Below are positions 1 to 8,423 of a DNA stretch of 64,000 nucleotides, in pieces. The position numbers and the translations under genes are program-made. The stretch covers positions 83,490 through 147,489 of the forward strand of contig PNAG01000028.1 in NCBI GenBank assembly GCA_003169845.1, given 5' to 3'. Each line of letters opens with the position of its first letter. The stretch's first letter is position 1. The notes below the pieces were generated by a model. It saw only the letters and a list, made by a program, of their open reading frames with translations. It ran no database searches and was not told where the DNA came from. This DNA is from Candidatus Dormiibacterota bacterium. Its GTDB lineage: Bacteria; Chloroflexota; Dormibacteria; Dormibacterales; Dormibacteraceae.

Positions 1-65
1 ACGAACGCGACCGAAAGCGCGACGATCGAGACGAGCCTCGGAACGAGGCGGGCTACTTCTGGCAA
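1..65 (-). CDS. possible N-terminus of a membrane or secreted protein, runs off the left edge
   Basis: A frame starting at TTG (65-63) overlaps the last 13 bases of mutM and stays open to the window edge. Its first residues, MPEVARLVPRLVSIVALSV, look like the start of a signal anchor or signal peptide. No Shine-Dalgarno sequence precedes it and only about 21 codons are visible. It could be a chance frame; it is listed only because mutM is likely followed by another gene on the same strand. Confidence 0.22.
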   Translation of the reverse strand, partial: MPEVARLVPRLVSIVALSVAF

Positions 66-877
66 CGGCGGCAGAAGACCGTGCTGCGGCCGGCAATGCG
101 GATCATCGCGAGCGGCCGGCCGCAGGTGAAGCACGGTTCGCCGGCCCGCCCGTAGACCAGGAGCTTTTCCTGCTGGCCTCCGATCTCGCCCCACGCGTCG
201 CGATAGGTGTCGACCGAGCTCCCCCGGTTCTTGATCGCCATTAGAAGCGAAACGCGCAACGACTCGTGAAGCCGTTGAACCGACTTGCGGCTGAGGCTTC
301 CGGCAAGGCGGTCCGGACGCAGCCGCGCGCGGTGCAGCGATTCGTCCGCATAGATGTTGCCGACGCCCGCGATCGCGCCCTGGTCGAGAAGCACGGCTTT
401 CAACGACGTGCGGCGATTGCGAAGCCTGCGATAGAGCTCCTCGGCGGCGAACCCCGGATCAATCGGTTCGGGTCCGAGCCGCGGCATCTTCTTGGAAGCG
501 AGCAGGGATTCCTCGGTGCCGAGCAGCAGGCGCCCGAAACGTCGTGGGTCGCGGTACCGAAGGTGGCGACCGGTGTCCAGCGTGAAAATTGCGTGCGTGT
601 GAGTCGCCAGGGGTGCGTCCGCGTCGACCAGGCGCAGCTGGCCTGTCATCCCGAGGTGCACCACGAGCACGAGATCGTTCTCCAGATCGACCAGGATGAA
701 TTTCCCCCGCCTCCTCATTCCGGCGATGCGCATGCCGGCCACGGAGTCGATGAAGTCCTCCGGCTCCGGATGCCGGACGATCGTCGGGAAAAGCAGCTCG
801 CAGCGGACGATGGTGCGGCCGGTCAGGTGCGGCCTCAGGTCCGCGACGATAGTCTCGACCTCTGGTAATTCAGGCAC
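53..877 (-). CDS. mutM: formamidopyrimidine-DNA glycosylase (MutM/Fpg)
   Basis: Bifunctional DNA glycosylase/AP lyase that removes oxidised purines such as 8-oxoguanine. The 274-aa length is normal for the family. The invariant N-terminus MPELPEVE supplies the catalytic Pro2 and Glu3, Lys59 lies in the RRRGKF motif, and a C-terminal zinc finger uses Cys249, Cys252, Cys269 and Cys272. The start is GTG at 877-875, and it overlaps the 3' end of polA by 8 bases, so the two repair genes are probably co-transcribed and translationally coupled. Confidence 0.97.
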   Translation of the reverse strand: MPELPEVETIVADLRPHLTGRTIVRCELLFPTIVRHPEPEDFIDSVAGMRIAGMRRRGKFILVDLENDLVLVVHLGMTGQLRLVDADAPLATHTHAIFTLDTGRHLRYRDPRRFGRLLLGTEESLLASKKMPRLGPEPIDPGFAAEELYRRLRNRRTSLKAVLLDQGAIAGVGNIYADESLHRARLRPDRLAGSLSRKSVQRLHESLRVSLLMAIKNRGSSVDTYRDAWGEIGGQQEKLLVYGRAGEPCFTCGRPLAMIRIAGRSTVFCRRCQK

Positions 878-3557
878 GGACCACGGCCAGTTTTTTCATG
901 TCCGCCCAGTTGGGCCCGACCTTGGTCTCGACCTCGATCCCTGTCTCGAGCTCATACGCGCCGGTCATGATGCGCGGCACCTTCTCCGCGAAATGGTCGA
1001 CCTCCGACTCCGGCACCTCGAAGAGCAGCTCGTCGTGGACCTGCAGCAGCATGCGGCCCTCGATCTTGTCGGCTTCGATCTCGCGCTGGAGCCGCACCAT
1101 CGCGATCTTGATGATGTCGGCGGCGAGCGACTGCATCGGAAAGTTGATCGCCATCCGCTCAGCCGCGCTGCGCAGCTGAAAGTTCGGCGACCGCAGGTCG
1201 GGGATAGCGCGGCGGCGGCCGGTCGCGCTGACGACGAGTCCCTCCTCGCGCGCCTTCTTCCGCACCTCGTCGAGGTATTCCTTCAAGCGCGAATAGGTCG
1301 ACCAGTACTGCGCGAGGAATTCCCTCGCCACGTCCCCAGTGATGCCCAGCTGCTGTGAGAGACCGTACTCGCCCTGGCCGTAGATGGACCCGAAATTCGC
1401 CACCTTCGCGAGCCTTCTTTGGTTCGGGTCCACCGACTCGATTGGAATTCCGAACACCGCCGCCGCGGTCGCGGTGTGAATGTCCTGGCCGGCGGCGAAC
1501 GCGCCGAGCAGCTTCGGGTCACCGCTGAGGTGCGCGGCGATGCGCAGCTCGATCTGCGAATAGTCCGCCGACACCATCACGTGGTCGGGTCGACCGGCCC
1601 GGAATGCGCGGCGGATGCGCTGCCCCAACTCGGTCCTGATGGGGATGTTCATCAGGTTCGGGTTCGAGGACGAGAGCCGTCCTGTCGCGGTGCTGGCCTG
1701 TCCGAACGAAGTGTGCACGCGTCCGCTCAATGGATCGACCAGCTGAGGCAGCGAGTCGACGTACGTCGACTTCAGCTTGGAAAGCTGGCGATGCTCGAGG
1801 ATCAGACCGACGATCGGGTGTTTGTCGCGCAGCGCCTCGAGTGTGTCCGCGTCGGTCGAGTAGCCCGTTTTAGTGCGCTTGCCGACCGGGAGCCGCAGGT
1901 CTTCAAAAAGGACCTTGGCCAGCTGCTGAGGCGCATTGAGATTGAACTTCTGCCCCGCGACCTGCTCGACCTCCGACTCGATCGCCGTCAGCTGGCCGCC
2001 CAGCTCGTCCTGCATGTCCTTGAGGTAAGGCACGTCGATCGCGACGCCCTCCGACTCCATGTCCGCGAGCACGCTGGCGAGCGGCAGCTCGATCTCATGA
2101 AAGAGGTAGTCGACACCGAGGTTCGTCATCTCCGCTTCCAGCCGGGGCCGGAGATTGAGGATCGCCTCAGCGCGCCTCGCCGCGTACTCGGCCGCCTCCC
2201 CGATCGAGACGTCACCCGGTTTGCGCGCCGCGCGCCCGGTGCCGAGCAGCTGCTCGCTGCTGACGAGCGTGACGTCCAGGAACTCTCGCGCCAGGTCCTC
2301 GAGGCGCGGGTCGCGCGAGCCGGCTCCGAGAAGATACGCAGCGAGAAATGTGCTGAAGGCCCAGTCGCGCCTGCCGCCGCCAAGCGACCGCAGCGCAAGC
2401 TCTGTCTCTTTGGCGTCATGGCCGGAGATGGGCCGGCCGGAAAGCGTGCTCGCGACCGCGTCCATCGCGTCAGGCTTTGCCACGTAAAAGGTGTGATCGC
2501 CAGTCGACACGCCAAGGCCGCAGATGCGGGCCGAGCGACCGGCGCCTTCGGTGAACGTGTACACGGCGATGTTCGCCGACCCGGCGAGCAAGCTCGCCGC
2601 CTCGGCCGGGTCATCGACCACCCTGAGTCCCGCGGGTTCAGGCGTCGCTTCGAAGCTGAGGCTTGGCTGGACCGGCACCTGGTCGGGGGGCGGGAACCGG
2701 CTCAACAGCTGCCTGAACTCCATCCGGTCGAAGACGAGCCGGACTTTCTCGTAGTCGTATCGCGTCCATCGCGCGCGCTCGAGGTCGAGCTCGATGGGAA
2801 CGTCGCGAACGATGGTGACCATGCGTTTCCCCAGCCGCACCTGGTCCGCGTTCGCCTTGAGCGAGGTCTTGAGCCGTCCCTCCGGAAGCTCGTCGACGCG
2901 CTCGAGCAGGGCCTCGATGGTGCCGTAGTCCTGCACCAGCTTGGCCGCCGTCTTGTCCCCGACGCCCGGGACGCCGGGGATGTTGTCTGATGGGTCGCCG
3001 CGCAGCGCCTTGAAATCGATCAGCTGCGGCGGCTCGAAGCCGTAGCGCTGGCGGACCTGGTCGGGCCCGTACACGAACGTGTCGGTGATGCCCCGCCGGG
3101 GCACGAGAGCCTCGACGGATTCGGTGACGAGCTGCAGGCAGTCGAGGTCGCCGGACACGATGGTGACCGCGTGTCCTCTCTCCTCCGCAATCCGCGACAG
3201 CGTGCCGATCACGTCGTCCGCCTCGAAGCCTTCGATGCCGTAGATCGGAATCGAGAAGGCCTCCAGCAGCTCTCGCACCTTCTCGATTTGCGGCCGCAAG
3301 TCGTCGGGCATCGCCCGCCTTCCCGCCTTGTATTCCTTGTATTCCTTCGAACGAAATGTTGGTGCGGCCACGTCGAACGCTCCGATGGCGTACTCGGGGC
3401 GCGAGGCGAGGACGATCGCCAGCATCGAGGTGAAGCCGTAGACGGCATTCGTCACCTGTCCGTCGGAGGTGCTCATCGGAGGCAGCGCGAAGAAGGCTCG
3501 ATAGATCAGGCTGTGGGCGTCGATCAAGACCACCCGCCCCCGCTTCCCCTTCGCCAC
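870..3557 (-). CDS. polA: DNA polymerase I, proofreading site apparently lost
   Basis: Repair and Okazaki-fragment polymerase. It has an N-terminal FEN-type 5'-3' exonuclease (about residues 1-290), a degenerate 3'-5' exonuclease-like domain, and a C-terminal polymerase with motif A (DYSQIELRIAAHLSGD), the O-helix (KVANFGSIYG) and motif C (QVHDELLFEV). The exonuclease DxE motif is not visible; the equivalent stretch reads VYTFTEGAG, so proofreading is probably absent, as in Taq and Bst enzymes. I prefer GTG 3557 as the start because GGGTGA lies 7 nt upstream; a TTG at 3572 would add five residues. It is followed directly by mutM. Confidence 0.95.
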   Translation of the reverse strand: MAKGKRGRVVLIDAHSLIYRAFFALPPMSTSDGQVTNAVYGFTSMLAIVLASRPEYAIGAFDVAAPTFRSKEYKEYKAGRRAMPDDLRPQIEKVRELLEAFSIPIYGIEGFEADDVIGTLSRIAEERGHAVTIVSGDLDCLQLVTESVEALVPRRGITDTFVYGPDQVRQRYGFEPPQLIDFKALRGDPSDNIPGVPGVGDKTAAKLVQDYGTIEALLERVDELPEGRLKTSLKANADQVRLGKRMVTIVRDVPIELDLERARWTRYDYEKVRLVFDRMEFRQLLSRFPPPDQVPVQPSLSFEATPEPAGLRVVDDPAEAASLLAGSANIAVYTFTEGAGRSARICGLGVSTGDHTFYVAKPDAMDAVASTLSGRPISGHDAKETELALRSLGGGRRDWAFSTFLAAYLLGAGSRDPRLEDLAREFLDVTLVSSEQLLGTGRAARKPGDVSIGEAAEYAARRAEAILNLRPRLEAEMTNLGVDYLFHEIELPLASVLADMESEGVAIDVPYLKDMQDELGGQLTAIESEVEQVAGQKFNLNAPQQLAKVLFEDLRLPVGKRTKTGYSTDADTLEALRDKHPIVGLILEHRQLSKLKSTYVDSLPQLVDPLSGRVHTSFGQASTATGRLSSSNPNLMNIPIRTELGQRIRRAFRAGRPDHVMVSADYSQIELRIAAHLSGDPKLLGAFAAGQDIHTATAAAVFGIPIESVDPNQRRLAKVANFGSIYGQGEYGLSQQLGITGDVAREFLAQYWSTYSRLKEYLDEVRKKAREEGLVVSATGRRRAIPDLRSPNFQLRSAAERMAINFPMQSLAADIIKIAMVRLQREIEADKIEGRMLLQVHDELLFEVPESEVDHFAEKVPRIMTGAYELETGIEVETKVGPNWADMKKLAVVRA

Positions 3558-3628
3558 TAGAGTGTCACCCAAGGATTTTACGGGGCCTCAGGAACGATCA
3601 AGTTTCGGGGGCTCCGAGGCTCGAAAGG

Positions 3629-3634
3629 TATAGT
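3629..3634 (+). promoter_or_regulatory. candidate -10 box TATAGT for the BFN gene
   Basis: TATAGT lies 10 nt before the ATG at 3645. No good -35 hexamer is visible at 16-18 nt spacing. If it is a real -10 box, the GTG at 3633 would lie inside the promoter, so the ATG at 3645 would be the start and the leader would be only a few bases. Confidence 0.4.
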
Positions 3635-3644
3635 GGTCTCGAGG

Positions 3645-4211
3645 ATGAAAAACCTCATCGAGGTCTCCGTCGACAGCATCCGGATCCATATGCCGACCGC
3701 GCAGCACCTGGTGATCCTCAAAGAGAAGGAGGCCGACCGGTATCTGCCGATCTGGATCGGGTCGTTCGAAGCCCAGGCGATCGCGACCAAGATCTCCGGC
3801 AACCCGCTGGGGCGGCCGCTGACCCATGACCTCATGGCGACGGCCTTCGGCGACCTGGGGATCAGCGTCAAGCGCATCGTGGTCACCCGGCTCGCCGACC
3901 AGGTGTTCTACGCCCGCCTCTACGTCAAGCAAAACGGCCGGGACCTCGACTTCGACGCAAGGCCTTCCGACGCGATCGCCCTGGCGGTGCGAGTCGAGTG
4001 CCCGATCTTCGTCGCCTCTGAGGTCATGGAGTCGGCGGGAATCATCCCGGACCCGGACGAAGAGGCCGGCGAGAAGGACAAGATCGAGACGCCGGTCGAC
4101 GAGGAGCGCCTCGCAGTCTTCCGCGATTTCGTGAACAGCCTCGACCTACCGGAGCTTCCCGACGAGCCGGGCGCGAAGGACGAGCCCGGGGGCCGTCCGG
4201 GCCGAGGCTGA
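3645..4211 (+). CDS. bifunctional nuclease (BFN, DUF151) family protein
   Basis: A 188-aa member of the DUF151/bifunctional nuclease family, related to plant BBD and mycobacterial proteins with RNase/DNase activity. The family core is clear: the N-terminal IEVSVDSIRI strand, PIWIGSFEAQAIATKISG, RPLTHDLM, and the DARPSDAIALAVR segment near residue 115, followed by an acidic variable tail. GTG 3633 would add four residues, but it overlaps a TATAGT hexamer. It is followed by mgtC and degV on the same strand. The physiological substrate is not deducible from sequence. Confidence 0.88.
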   Translation: MKNLIEVSVDSIRIHMPTAQHLVILKEKEADRYLPIWIGSFEAQAIATKISGNPLGRPLTHDLMATAFGDLGISVKRIVVTRLADQVFYARLYVKQNGRDLDFDARPSDAIALAVRVECPIFVASEVMESAGIIPDPDEEAGEKDKIETPVDEERLAVFRDFVNSLDLPELPDEPGAKDEPGGRPGRG

Positions 4212-4257
4212 AAAGCTGCCGCTCACCGGAGGCTACGCCGACTTCGGTCTCCGGCTC

Positions 4258-4689
4258 GTGGTCGCGCTCGTGCTCGGCCTGGTGCTTGGGATCGAGAGAG
4301 AGTTTCGAGGCCATCCGGCAGGGATCAAGACCATGGGACTCATCTCGCTCGGCGCGTGTATGTTCACCGCGCTCGGGCTCCTGCCGGAGTTCGGCACGAG
4401 GGTCGACCCGACGCGCATCGCGGCCCAGATCGTGACCGGGGTCGGTTTCCTTGGAGCCGGGTCGATCATGCGCCAGGGGGGCGACGTTCACGGGCTCACG
4501 ACCGCGGCGTCGATCTGGGTGGCCGCGTCGCTTGGGATGGCCATCGGGTACGGCTACTACGCGATCGCCATCTTCACCGCCTTCCTCGTGATCGTCATGT
4601 TGGTGGCGATCAGGCCGCTCGAGCAGCGGTTCTTCCGCAACAGGAACAGGCGCTACACCGACCCGCCGATCGACCCGTCCGAATCGTGA
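4258..4689 (+). CDS. mgtC: MgtC/SapB family membrane protein
   Basis: An integral membrane protein of the MgtC/SapB family, with the GIEREFRGHPAGIKTM loop, VGFLGAGSIMR and HGLTTAASIWVAASLGMA. Relatives affect magnesium limitation and F-ATPase. The first helix appears cut short if translation begins at GTG 4258: the in-frame codons upstream (GLRLV) continue the helix and no ATG/GTG/TTG is available there. A CTG at 4216 with GAGG 8 nt upstream would give a complete first helix. The stop overlaps the degV start by 4 nt (GTGA). Confidence 0.85.
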   Translation: MVALVLGLVLGIEREFRGHPAGIKTMGLISLGACMFTALGLLPEFGTRVDPTRIAAQIVTGVGFLGAGSIMRQGGDVHGLTTAASIWVAASLGMAIGYGYYAIAIFTAFLVIVMLVAIRPLEQRFFRNRNRRYTDPPIDPSES

Positions 4690-5573
4690 CATCAGTTGCG
4701 ATCGTCACCGATTCGACCGCGGATCTACCGCCGGAGCTGACCACGTCGCGCGCCATCACGCTGGTTCCACTCACCCTCAACTTCGATGGCAAATCGCTTT
4801 TGGACGGCCTGGATATCCGGCCGGACGAGTTCTACCGCCGGCTGCCGTCCGCCACCGATCACCCGACGACGTCGCAGCCATCACCTGGACGTTTCGCGGA
4901 CGCTTACACGTCACTCCTGCGCGACCACGAAGCCGTAGTTTCGATCCACATCTCGCAGAAGCTGAGCGGGACCTACGAGTCGGCGCGCCAGGCCGCGGAA
5001 ATGACGGATCCCAAGCGTGTGCGCGTGGTCGACTCCGAGCTCGTTTCCATGTCGCTTGGGCTGCTGACACTGGCGGCTTCATCGATGGCTGCGAGCGGAC
5101 TGGATGCGGCCGCGATCGAAGCCAGGCTGCTCGACATGCGGCCCCAGATCCAGACGTATTTCTCCGTGGCCACTCTCGAATTCCTGCGGCGCGGAGGACG
5201 TATCGGGCGAGCGAGCGCGCTCCTTGGTTCGGTGCTGCAGGTCAAGCCGGTCCTGTGCATTCGCGACGGGTTGGTCACCCCGCTCGAGCGCGTCCGCACC
5301 TTCGAGCGCGCCTTGAACCGGGTCGTCGAGCTCACGCGCGCGGTCGATCGCGGCCACGGCGTCTGCGTGATCGTCGGCCACGCGGATGCGGAGGCGGACG
5401 CGGAGAAGATCGGTCGCGAGCTCGATTCGATCGCGGAGACGTTGATGATCCAGCCTTTGGGACCCGTGGTCGGAGCTCACGCGGGACCTGGGGTCGTCGG
5501 CGTCGGCTGCTACCCGGCGGAGCTCTTTCCCCTCGGGATCAAGCAGGCGTCCAGCGCACCGAGTCGGGCGTGA
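4686..5573 (+). CDS. DegV family fatty-acid-binding protein
   Basis: A 295-aa DegV/FakB-type protein. These bind a fatty acid and present it to a fatty-acid kinase. The family signature IVTDSTADLP opens the protein, followed by VPLTLNFDGKS, the TSQPSP motif, HISQKLSGTYESA, VDSELVSMSLG and the FLRRGGRIGRA segment. The start is GTG 4686, overlapping the mgtC stop by 4 nt. Its 3' end overlaps the convergent metallohydrolase gene by 35 nt. No FakA kinase is visible in this window. Confidence 0.93.
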   Translation: MTSVAIVTDSTADLPPELTTSRAITLVPLTLNFDGKSLLDGLDIRPDEFYRRLPSATDHPTTSQPSPGRFADAYTSLLRDHEAVVSIHISQKLSGTYESARQAAEMTDPKRVRVVDSELVSMSLGLLTLAASSMAASGLDAAAIEARLLDMRPQIQTYFSVATLEFLRRGGRIGRASALLGSVLQVKPVLCIRDGLVTPLERVRTFERALNRVVELTRAVDRGHGVCVIVGHADAEADAEKIGRELDSIAETLMIQPLGPVVGAHAGPGVVGVGCYPAELFPLGIKQASSAPSRA

Positions 5574-6516
5574 CCGACTTCCTGACGCGGCCTTCCACGG
5601 CGAGCGCCTGCAGGTGCGCCAGCGCCTCCTGGAGGGCAAGCCGCTTCTCGTAGAGATTTTCGCGTGGGCCCCAGAGGTCGAGCGCAACCTCCCACGCCGT
5701 CTGTTTGCCGCGACCGACGATCTCGACGGCCTGGTCGAGCCGCCTATGGTGGTGCGCCTCCAGGACCTTGACGCGGGCCGGCGCGTCGGTGAAAGGGCGC
5801 CCGTGGGAGGGGAGGATGAGCTCCGGCTCGTAGGCGGCCATGCGGCGGAGGCCGTCGAGGTATTCGTGCAGCGGGTCGGGTGTGCTCTGCGGGTGCAGGC
5901 CGATGTTTGGCGACAGCTCCGGCAGCATGTGGTCGCCCGCGAACAGCAGCCCGTCCTGCCGGTCGTACAGGCAGATGTGGCCCGGCGAATGCCCAGGCGT
6001 CCACTCGACCCGCAGCTCTCGACGGCCCATCTGAAGCAGCTCCGCGCCATCCAGCTGGACGGACGCGTCGGCCGTCTTCACCAGCTGGCTCAGAGCCCGC
6101 TGCGAGTTGCTCAGCACCTCTGCGTCGTTCGCCGGCACGCCGTTGACGAGCAGGTATGTGTGGACCTCCTTGACGAGGTGCTCGAGCTCGACGTACCTCG
6201 GGTTGACGAGCGGCACCTCCAGCCGGTGGATGTAGAGATCGGCCATCCCTTCCCCCGCCAGGCTGCCGGCCGCGCCGTAGTGGTCAGGGTGAATGTGGGT
6301 CACGACGAGGCGCCGCAGCCGCTTCGCGCCGATATGGGCGACCGCCTCCTTGATGGTGCCGACCGACTCATCGGAGTTCATCCCGCAATCCAGGAGATCG
6401 GCCTCGCTGCCGTCGGCGAACAGGAATACGTTCACGCGACCGTCTTCGAAGGGGATCGGGAGCCGGAGCTCGAAGACCCCTGCGGCCACCTCGTTCAGAC
6501 CAGTCTCTGTCAGCAC
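5539..6516 (-). CDS. metallo-beta-lactamase-fold hydrolase
   Basis: A 325-aa member of the MBL superfamily with the zinc-binding motif HIHPDHYG near residue 94, the WTPGHSPGHICLY histidine motif, FAGDHMLP with the bridging Asp, and a late SHGRPF motif. A C-terminal helical extension (about residues 255-325) resembles the winged-helix-like tail of LACTB2-type hydrolases. The substrate could be an ester, thioester or nucleic acid. The start is GTG 6516. It is convergent with degV, with tail-to-tail overlap, and is transcribed away from the SCP2 gene. Confidence 0.88.
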   Translation of the reverse strand: MLTETGLNEVAAGVFELRLPIPFEDGRVNVFLFADGSEADLLDCGMNSDESVGTIKEAVAHIGAKRLRRLVVTHIHPDHYGAAGSLAGEGMADLYIHRLEVPLVNPRYVELEHLVKEVHTYLLVNGVPANDAEVLSNSQRALSQLVKTADASVQLDGAELLQMGRRELRVEWTPGHSPGHICLYDRQDGLLFAGDHMLPELSPNIGLHPQSTPDPLHEYLDGLRRMAAYEPELILPSHGRPFTDAPARVKVLEAHHHRRLDQAVEIVGRGKQTAWEVALDLWGPRENLYEKRLALQEALAHLQALAVEGRVRKSVTPDSVRWTPA

Positions 6517-6577
6517 CTCAGCATTGTCGCGGCTAACATGAATCGAGTCACCGCCGCCCGATTCTCAGGAGGAGCGA

Positions 6578-6919
6578 ATGTCTGAAGTCCAGTTCACCCC
6601 AGACCAGATCGTCGATGCGCTACCCCAGTACCTGATCCCTGAGAAGGCCGGCAGCACCAAGGCGACGATCCAGTTCGAGCTGTCGGGCGCCCAGGCCGGC
6701 AAGTGGTGGGTGAAGATTCACGACGGCGTGGCCGAGTCCGGGAAGGGCGATCCTCCGGACTCCGCGAACCTGACCTTGCTCGCGGACTCCAACGACTGGG
6801 TGAAGATCATGACCGGACAGCTGGACGGCACGGCCGCCTTCATGCAGGGCAAGCTCAAGATCAAAGGAGACATGGGACTGGCAATAAAAATGCAGTCCCT
6901 GTTCAAGCGCCCGAGCTAA
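6578..6919 (+). CDS. SCP2 sterol-binding-domain protein
   Basis: A 113-aa stand-alone SCP2 fold that probably binds lipid or acyl-CoA in the cytoplasm. Characteristic elements are ATIQFELSG, GKWWVKIHDG, the small-residue SANLTLLADSNDWVKIMTG segment, and the terminal FMQGKLKIKGDMGLAIKMQSL helix. A consensus AGGAGG at 6567-6572 with 5-nt spacing fixes the ATG start and predicts strong translation. No fused domain is present. Confidence 0.9.
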   Translation: MSEVQFTPDQIVDALPQYLIPEKAGSTKATIQFELSGAQAGKWWVKIHDGVAESGKGDPPDSANLTLLADSNDWVKIMTGQLDGTAAFMQGKLKIKGDMGLAIKMQSLFKRPS

Positions 6920-6922
6920 AAG

Positions 6923-6952
6923 GCGCGGGTGAGGACGTAAGTCCTCCCCCGC
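6923..6952 (+). terminator. hairpin after the SCP2 gene
   Basis: CGCGGG-TGAGGAC is followed by the loop GTAA and GTCCTC-CCCCGCG, a long stem just after the stop codon. There is no clean U-run, so it may be a terminator or an mRNA-stabilising hairpin. A second perfect 7-bp hairpin (GGCCGGG/CCCGGCC, loop ATTAA) lies at 7013-7031. Confidence 0.4.
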
Positions 6953-7052
6953 GAGACCCCCTCCTGTTTCGGGCTGTGCCTGTAGGTGTTTGGTAATGGC
7001 AGGCAAAGGGACGGCCGGGATTAACCCGGCCTAAAGCTCCACCTCGTTCGAG

Positions 7053-7655
7053 CTAAAAGGTGAACTTCCACGTATCCAGCCGCGTGGACATCTGCGCCTC
7101 GAGGTCCAGGTGACATGGGGTCGGGTCTCCCGTCGAGGTCGTGCAGCCGGTGATCTGGCCCGAGTGCAGGTCCAGGATCACGACGTGGTGCTGCGTCAGC
7201 GCGATGCGGCGGCCGTCGGTCAGCTTCGCCGCCTCGAGCGCATTGGCCCACGAGATGCTCTGCCCGTCCGGGACCGTGGGGAGGTTCGCCTGCTCCCAGG
7301 CCGCAAGGTTAGGGGAGCTGCCTCGATCGTAGGTCGAGATGATCATGTACGCGAACAGCCCGGAATTTGACGAGCCCACGTCGGTGATGTTGAACGTGAG
7401 ATCCAGCTCCGCCGGGGCCGGGCTCTGGCTGGACTGCGCCTTCTCCTGGTACCTCCAGGTGCCTGGATAGCAGAACCCCCAACCGGCCTGGATGTCCTCG
7501 AATCCATGGTCACCGCTTGGACACTTGAGATTGCTCCCGATCTGCGCTACGCTCGGCACCGGACGCGAGTTCGGCCCCGGCTGGCAACCGGCGAGCACGA
7601 ATAGAACGGCGACTGCAGCAAGGCCTTTGACGGGGGATGGAAGCGGGGTCGGCAT
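7053..7655 (-). CDS. putative lipoprotein of unknown function
   Basis: A 200-aa exported protein. With the start at ATG 7655, the N-terminus is a short hydrophobic helix (GLAAVAVLFVLAGC) with a lipobox ending in Cys, so it is predicted to be lipidated and held on the outer face of the membrane. The mature part has a Pro/Ser-rich linker and a beta-rich domain (FNITDVGSS, AYMIISTYDRG, HHVVILDL) that I do not recognise. A longer in-frame start at 7763 would bury the signal peptide and is unlikely. It is divergent from the zinc-finger gene at 7763. Confidence 0.75.
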   Translation of the reverse strand: MPTPLPSPVKGLAAVAVLFVLAGCQPGPNSRPVPSVAQIGSNLKCPSGDHGFEDIQAGWGFCYPGTWRYQEKAQSSQSPAPAELDLTFNITDVGSSNSGLFAYMIISTYDRGSSPNLAAWEQANLPTVPDGQSISWANALEAAKLTDGRRIALTQHHVVILDLHSGQITGCTTSTGDPTPCHLDLEAQMSTRLDTWKFTF

Positions 7656-7762
7656 CAGGCGACATATTGTGCGCGACCGGGTACACGCGTCGGTGAGTGC
7701 GTTGTGTCTGACGAATCCAAACGCCACCAGGGTGGGAAAGTCTGTTTTGGAGGGGTTTGTCA

Positions 7763-8158
7763 ATGGCAGTTCGTAAGCAACCAGACAATGCTCCGCAGGA
7801 GAGGCTCGAGGCCGATCGCCGGCAACTGGAGCTCCTGGCCGCGCAGTGTGGCGAGGAGGCCGGGCTGCACCGGCCGCTGAACGACGTCACGGGTGGCGTG
7901 ATCACCGGGATTCCCGAGGACACCGACCTGGCCCAGGCCCTGTCGGACCGCCAGACGACCGACATCCTGGTTCACCTGCTCGATCAGAACCGTGAGCAGG
8001 TGGAGCGCGCGCTGGAGCGCCTCCGCGAAGGCGCCTACGGGATCTGCGAAGGCTGCGGCCGGCACATCCCGTCGGAGCGGTTGAAGTTCCAGCCGGCGGC
8101 CACGCGCTGCGTCGAGTGCCAGGCCCAGTGGGACCGTCTCAACGGACGAACCGCCTAG
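7763..8158 (+). CDS. DksA/TraR-type C4 zinc-finger protein
   Basis: A 131-aa protein with a coiled-coil N-terminal half and a C-terminal C4 zinc finger (CEGC ... CVEC, with the ICEGCGRHIPSERL signature). DksA/TraR proteins enter the RNA polymerase secondary channel; Gram-positive-type homologues also include general stress proteins. GGAGGGG at 7749-7755, 7 nt upstream, supports ATG 7763 over TTG 7757. A shorter paralogue lies at 41763-42011. The acidic coiled-coil tip needed for classical DksA activity cannot be confirmed by eye. Confidence 0.85.
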   Translation: MAVRKQPDNAPQERLEADRRQLELLAAQCGEEAGLHRPLNDVTGGVITGIPEDTDLAQALSDRQTTDILVHLLDQNREQVERALERLREGAYGICEGCGRHIPSERLKFQPAATRCVECQAQWDRLNGRTA

Positions 8159-8163
8159 CCAGC

Positions 8164-8203
8164 TTTCCCCTCTCCCCTCGGGAAGAGGGCTGGGGTGAGG
8201 GGC
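8164..8203. repeat. dispersed GC-rich palindromic repeat, copy A
   Basis: CCCCTCTCCCC, a 3-nt loop and GGAAGAGGG are followed by the tail CTGGGGTGAGGGG. The copy fills the gap between two convergent genes. Related copies lie at 24022-24062, 38171-38210 and 59195-59233 (inverted). Confidence 0.75.
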
Positions 8204-8401
8204 CTAAGCTTGTTTTTTCGTGCGGCCTCGGAATCCCCCAACCGCGAGCGCCAGCCCGACCACAACCATGGCGCCGCCAATCCAGATCCATTTGGGATCG
8301 TTGGTCATGACGCTGCCCGGGATGTAGCCCATGCCCTGCCCGGCGAAAACCGCGCCCATCAGGACGACGATCACGCCGATCACGATCAGAGCAGCTCTCA
8401 C
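8204..8401 (-). CDS. small two-helix membrane protein
   Basis: A 65-aa protein with two predicted transmembrane helices (AALIVIGVIVVLMGAVFAG and IWIGGAMVVVGLALAVGG) joined by a short loop, ending in a basic tail RGRTKKQA. The GTG start at 8401 has GGAAGG just upstream. It sits 22 nt downstream of the aldehyde dehydrogenase gene on the same strand and is probably co-transcribed. No family recognised. Confidence 0.55.
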   Translation of the reverse strand: MRAALIVIGVIVVLMGAVFAGQGMGYIPGSVMTNDPKWIWIGGAMVVVGLALAVGGFRGRTKKQA

Positions 8402-8423
8402 AGCCTTCCAGTACCGAGCAGGG

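Noticed and set aside
4356-4685. Upstream extension of degV to 4356
   Set aside because: The extra residues are the out-of-frame reading of mgtC; the DegV signature begins just after GTG 4686.
6912-7060. A 12-bp direct repeat, CGAGCTAAAAGG, at 6912 and 7049
   Set aside because: It is short, one copy spans a stop codon, and nothing mobile lies between the copies; probably coincidence.
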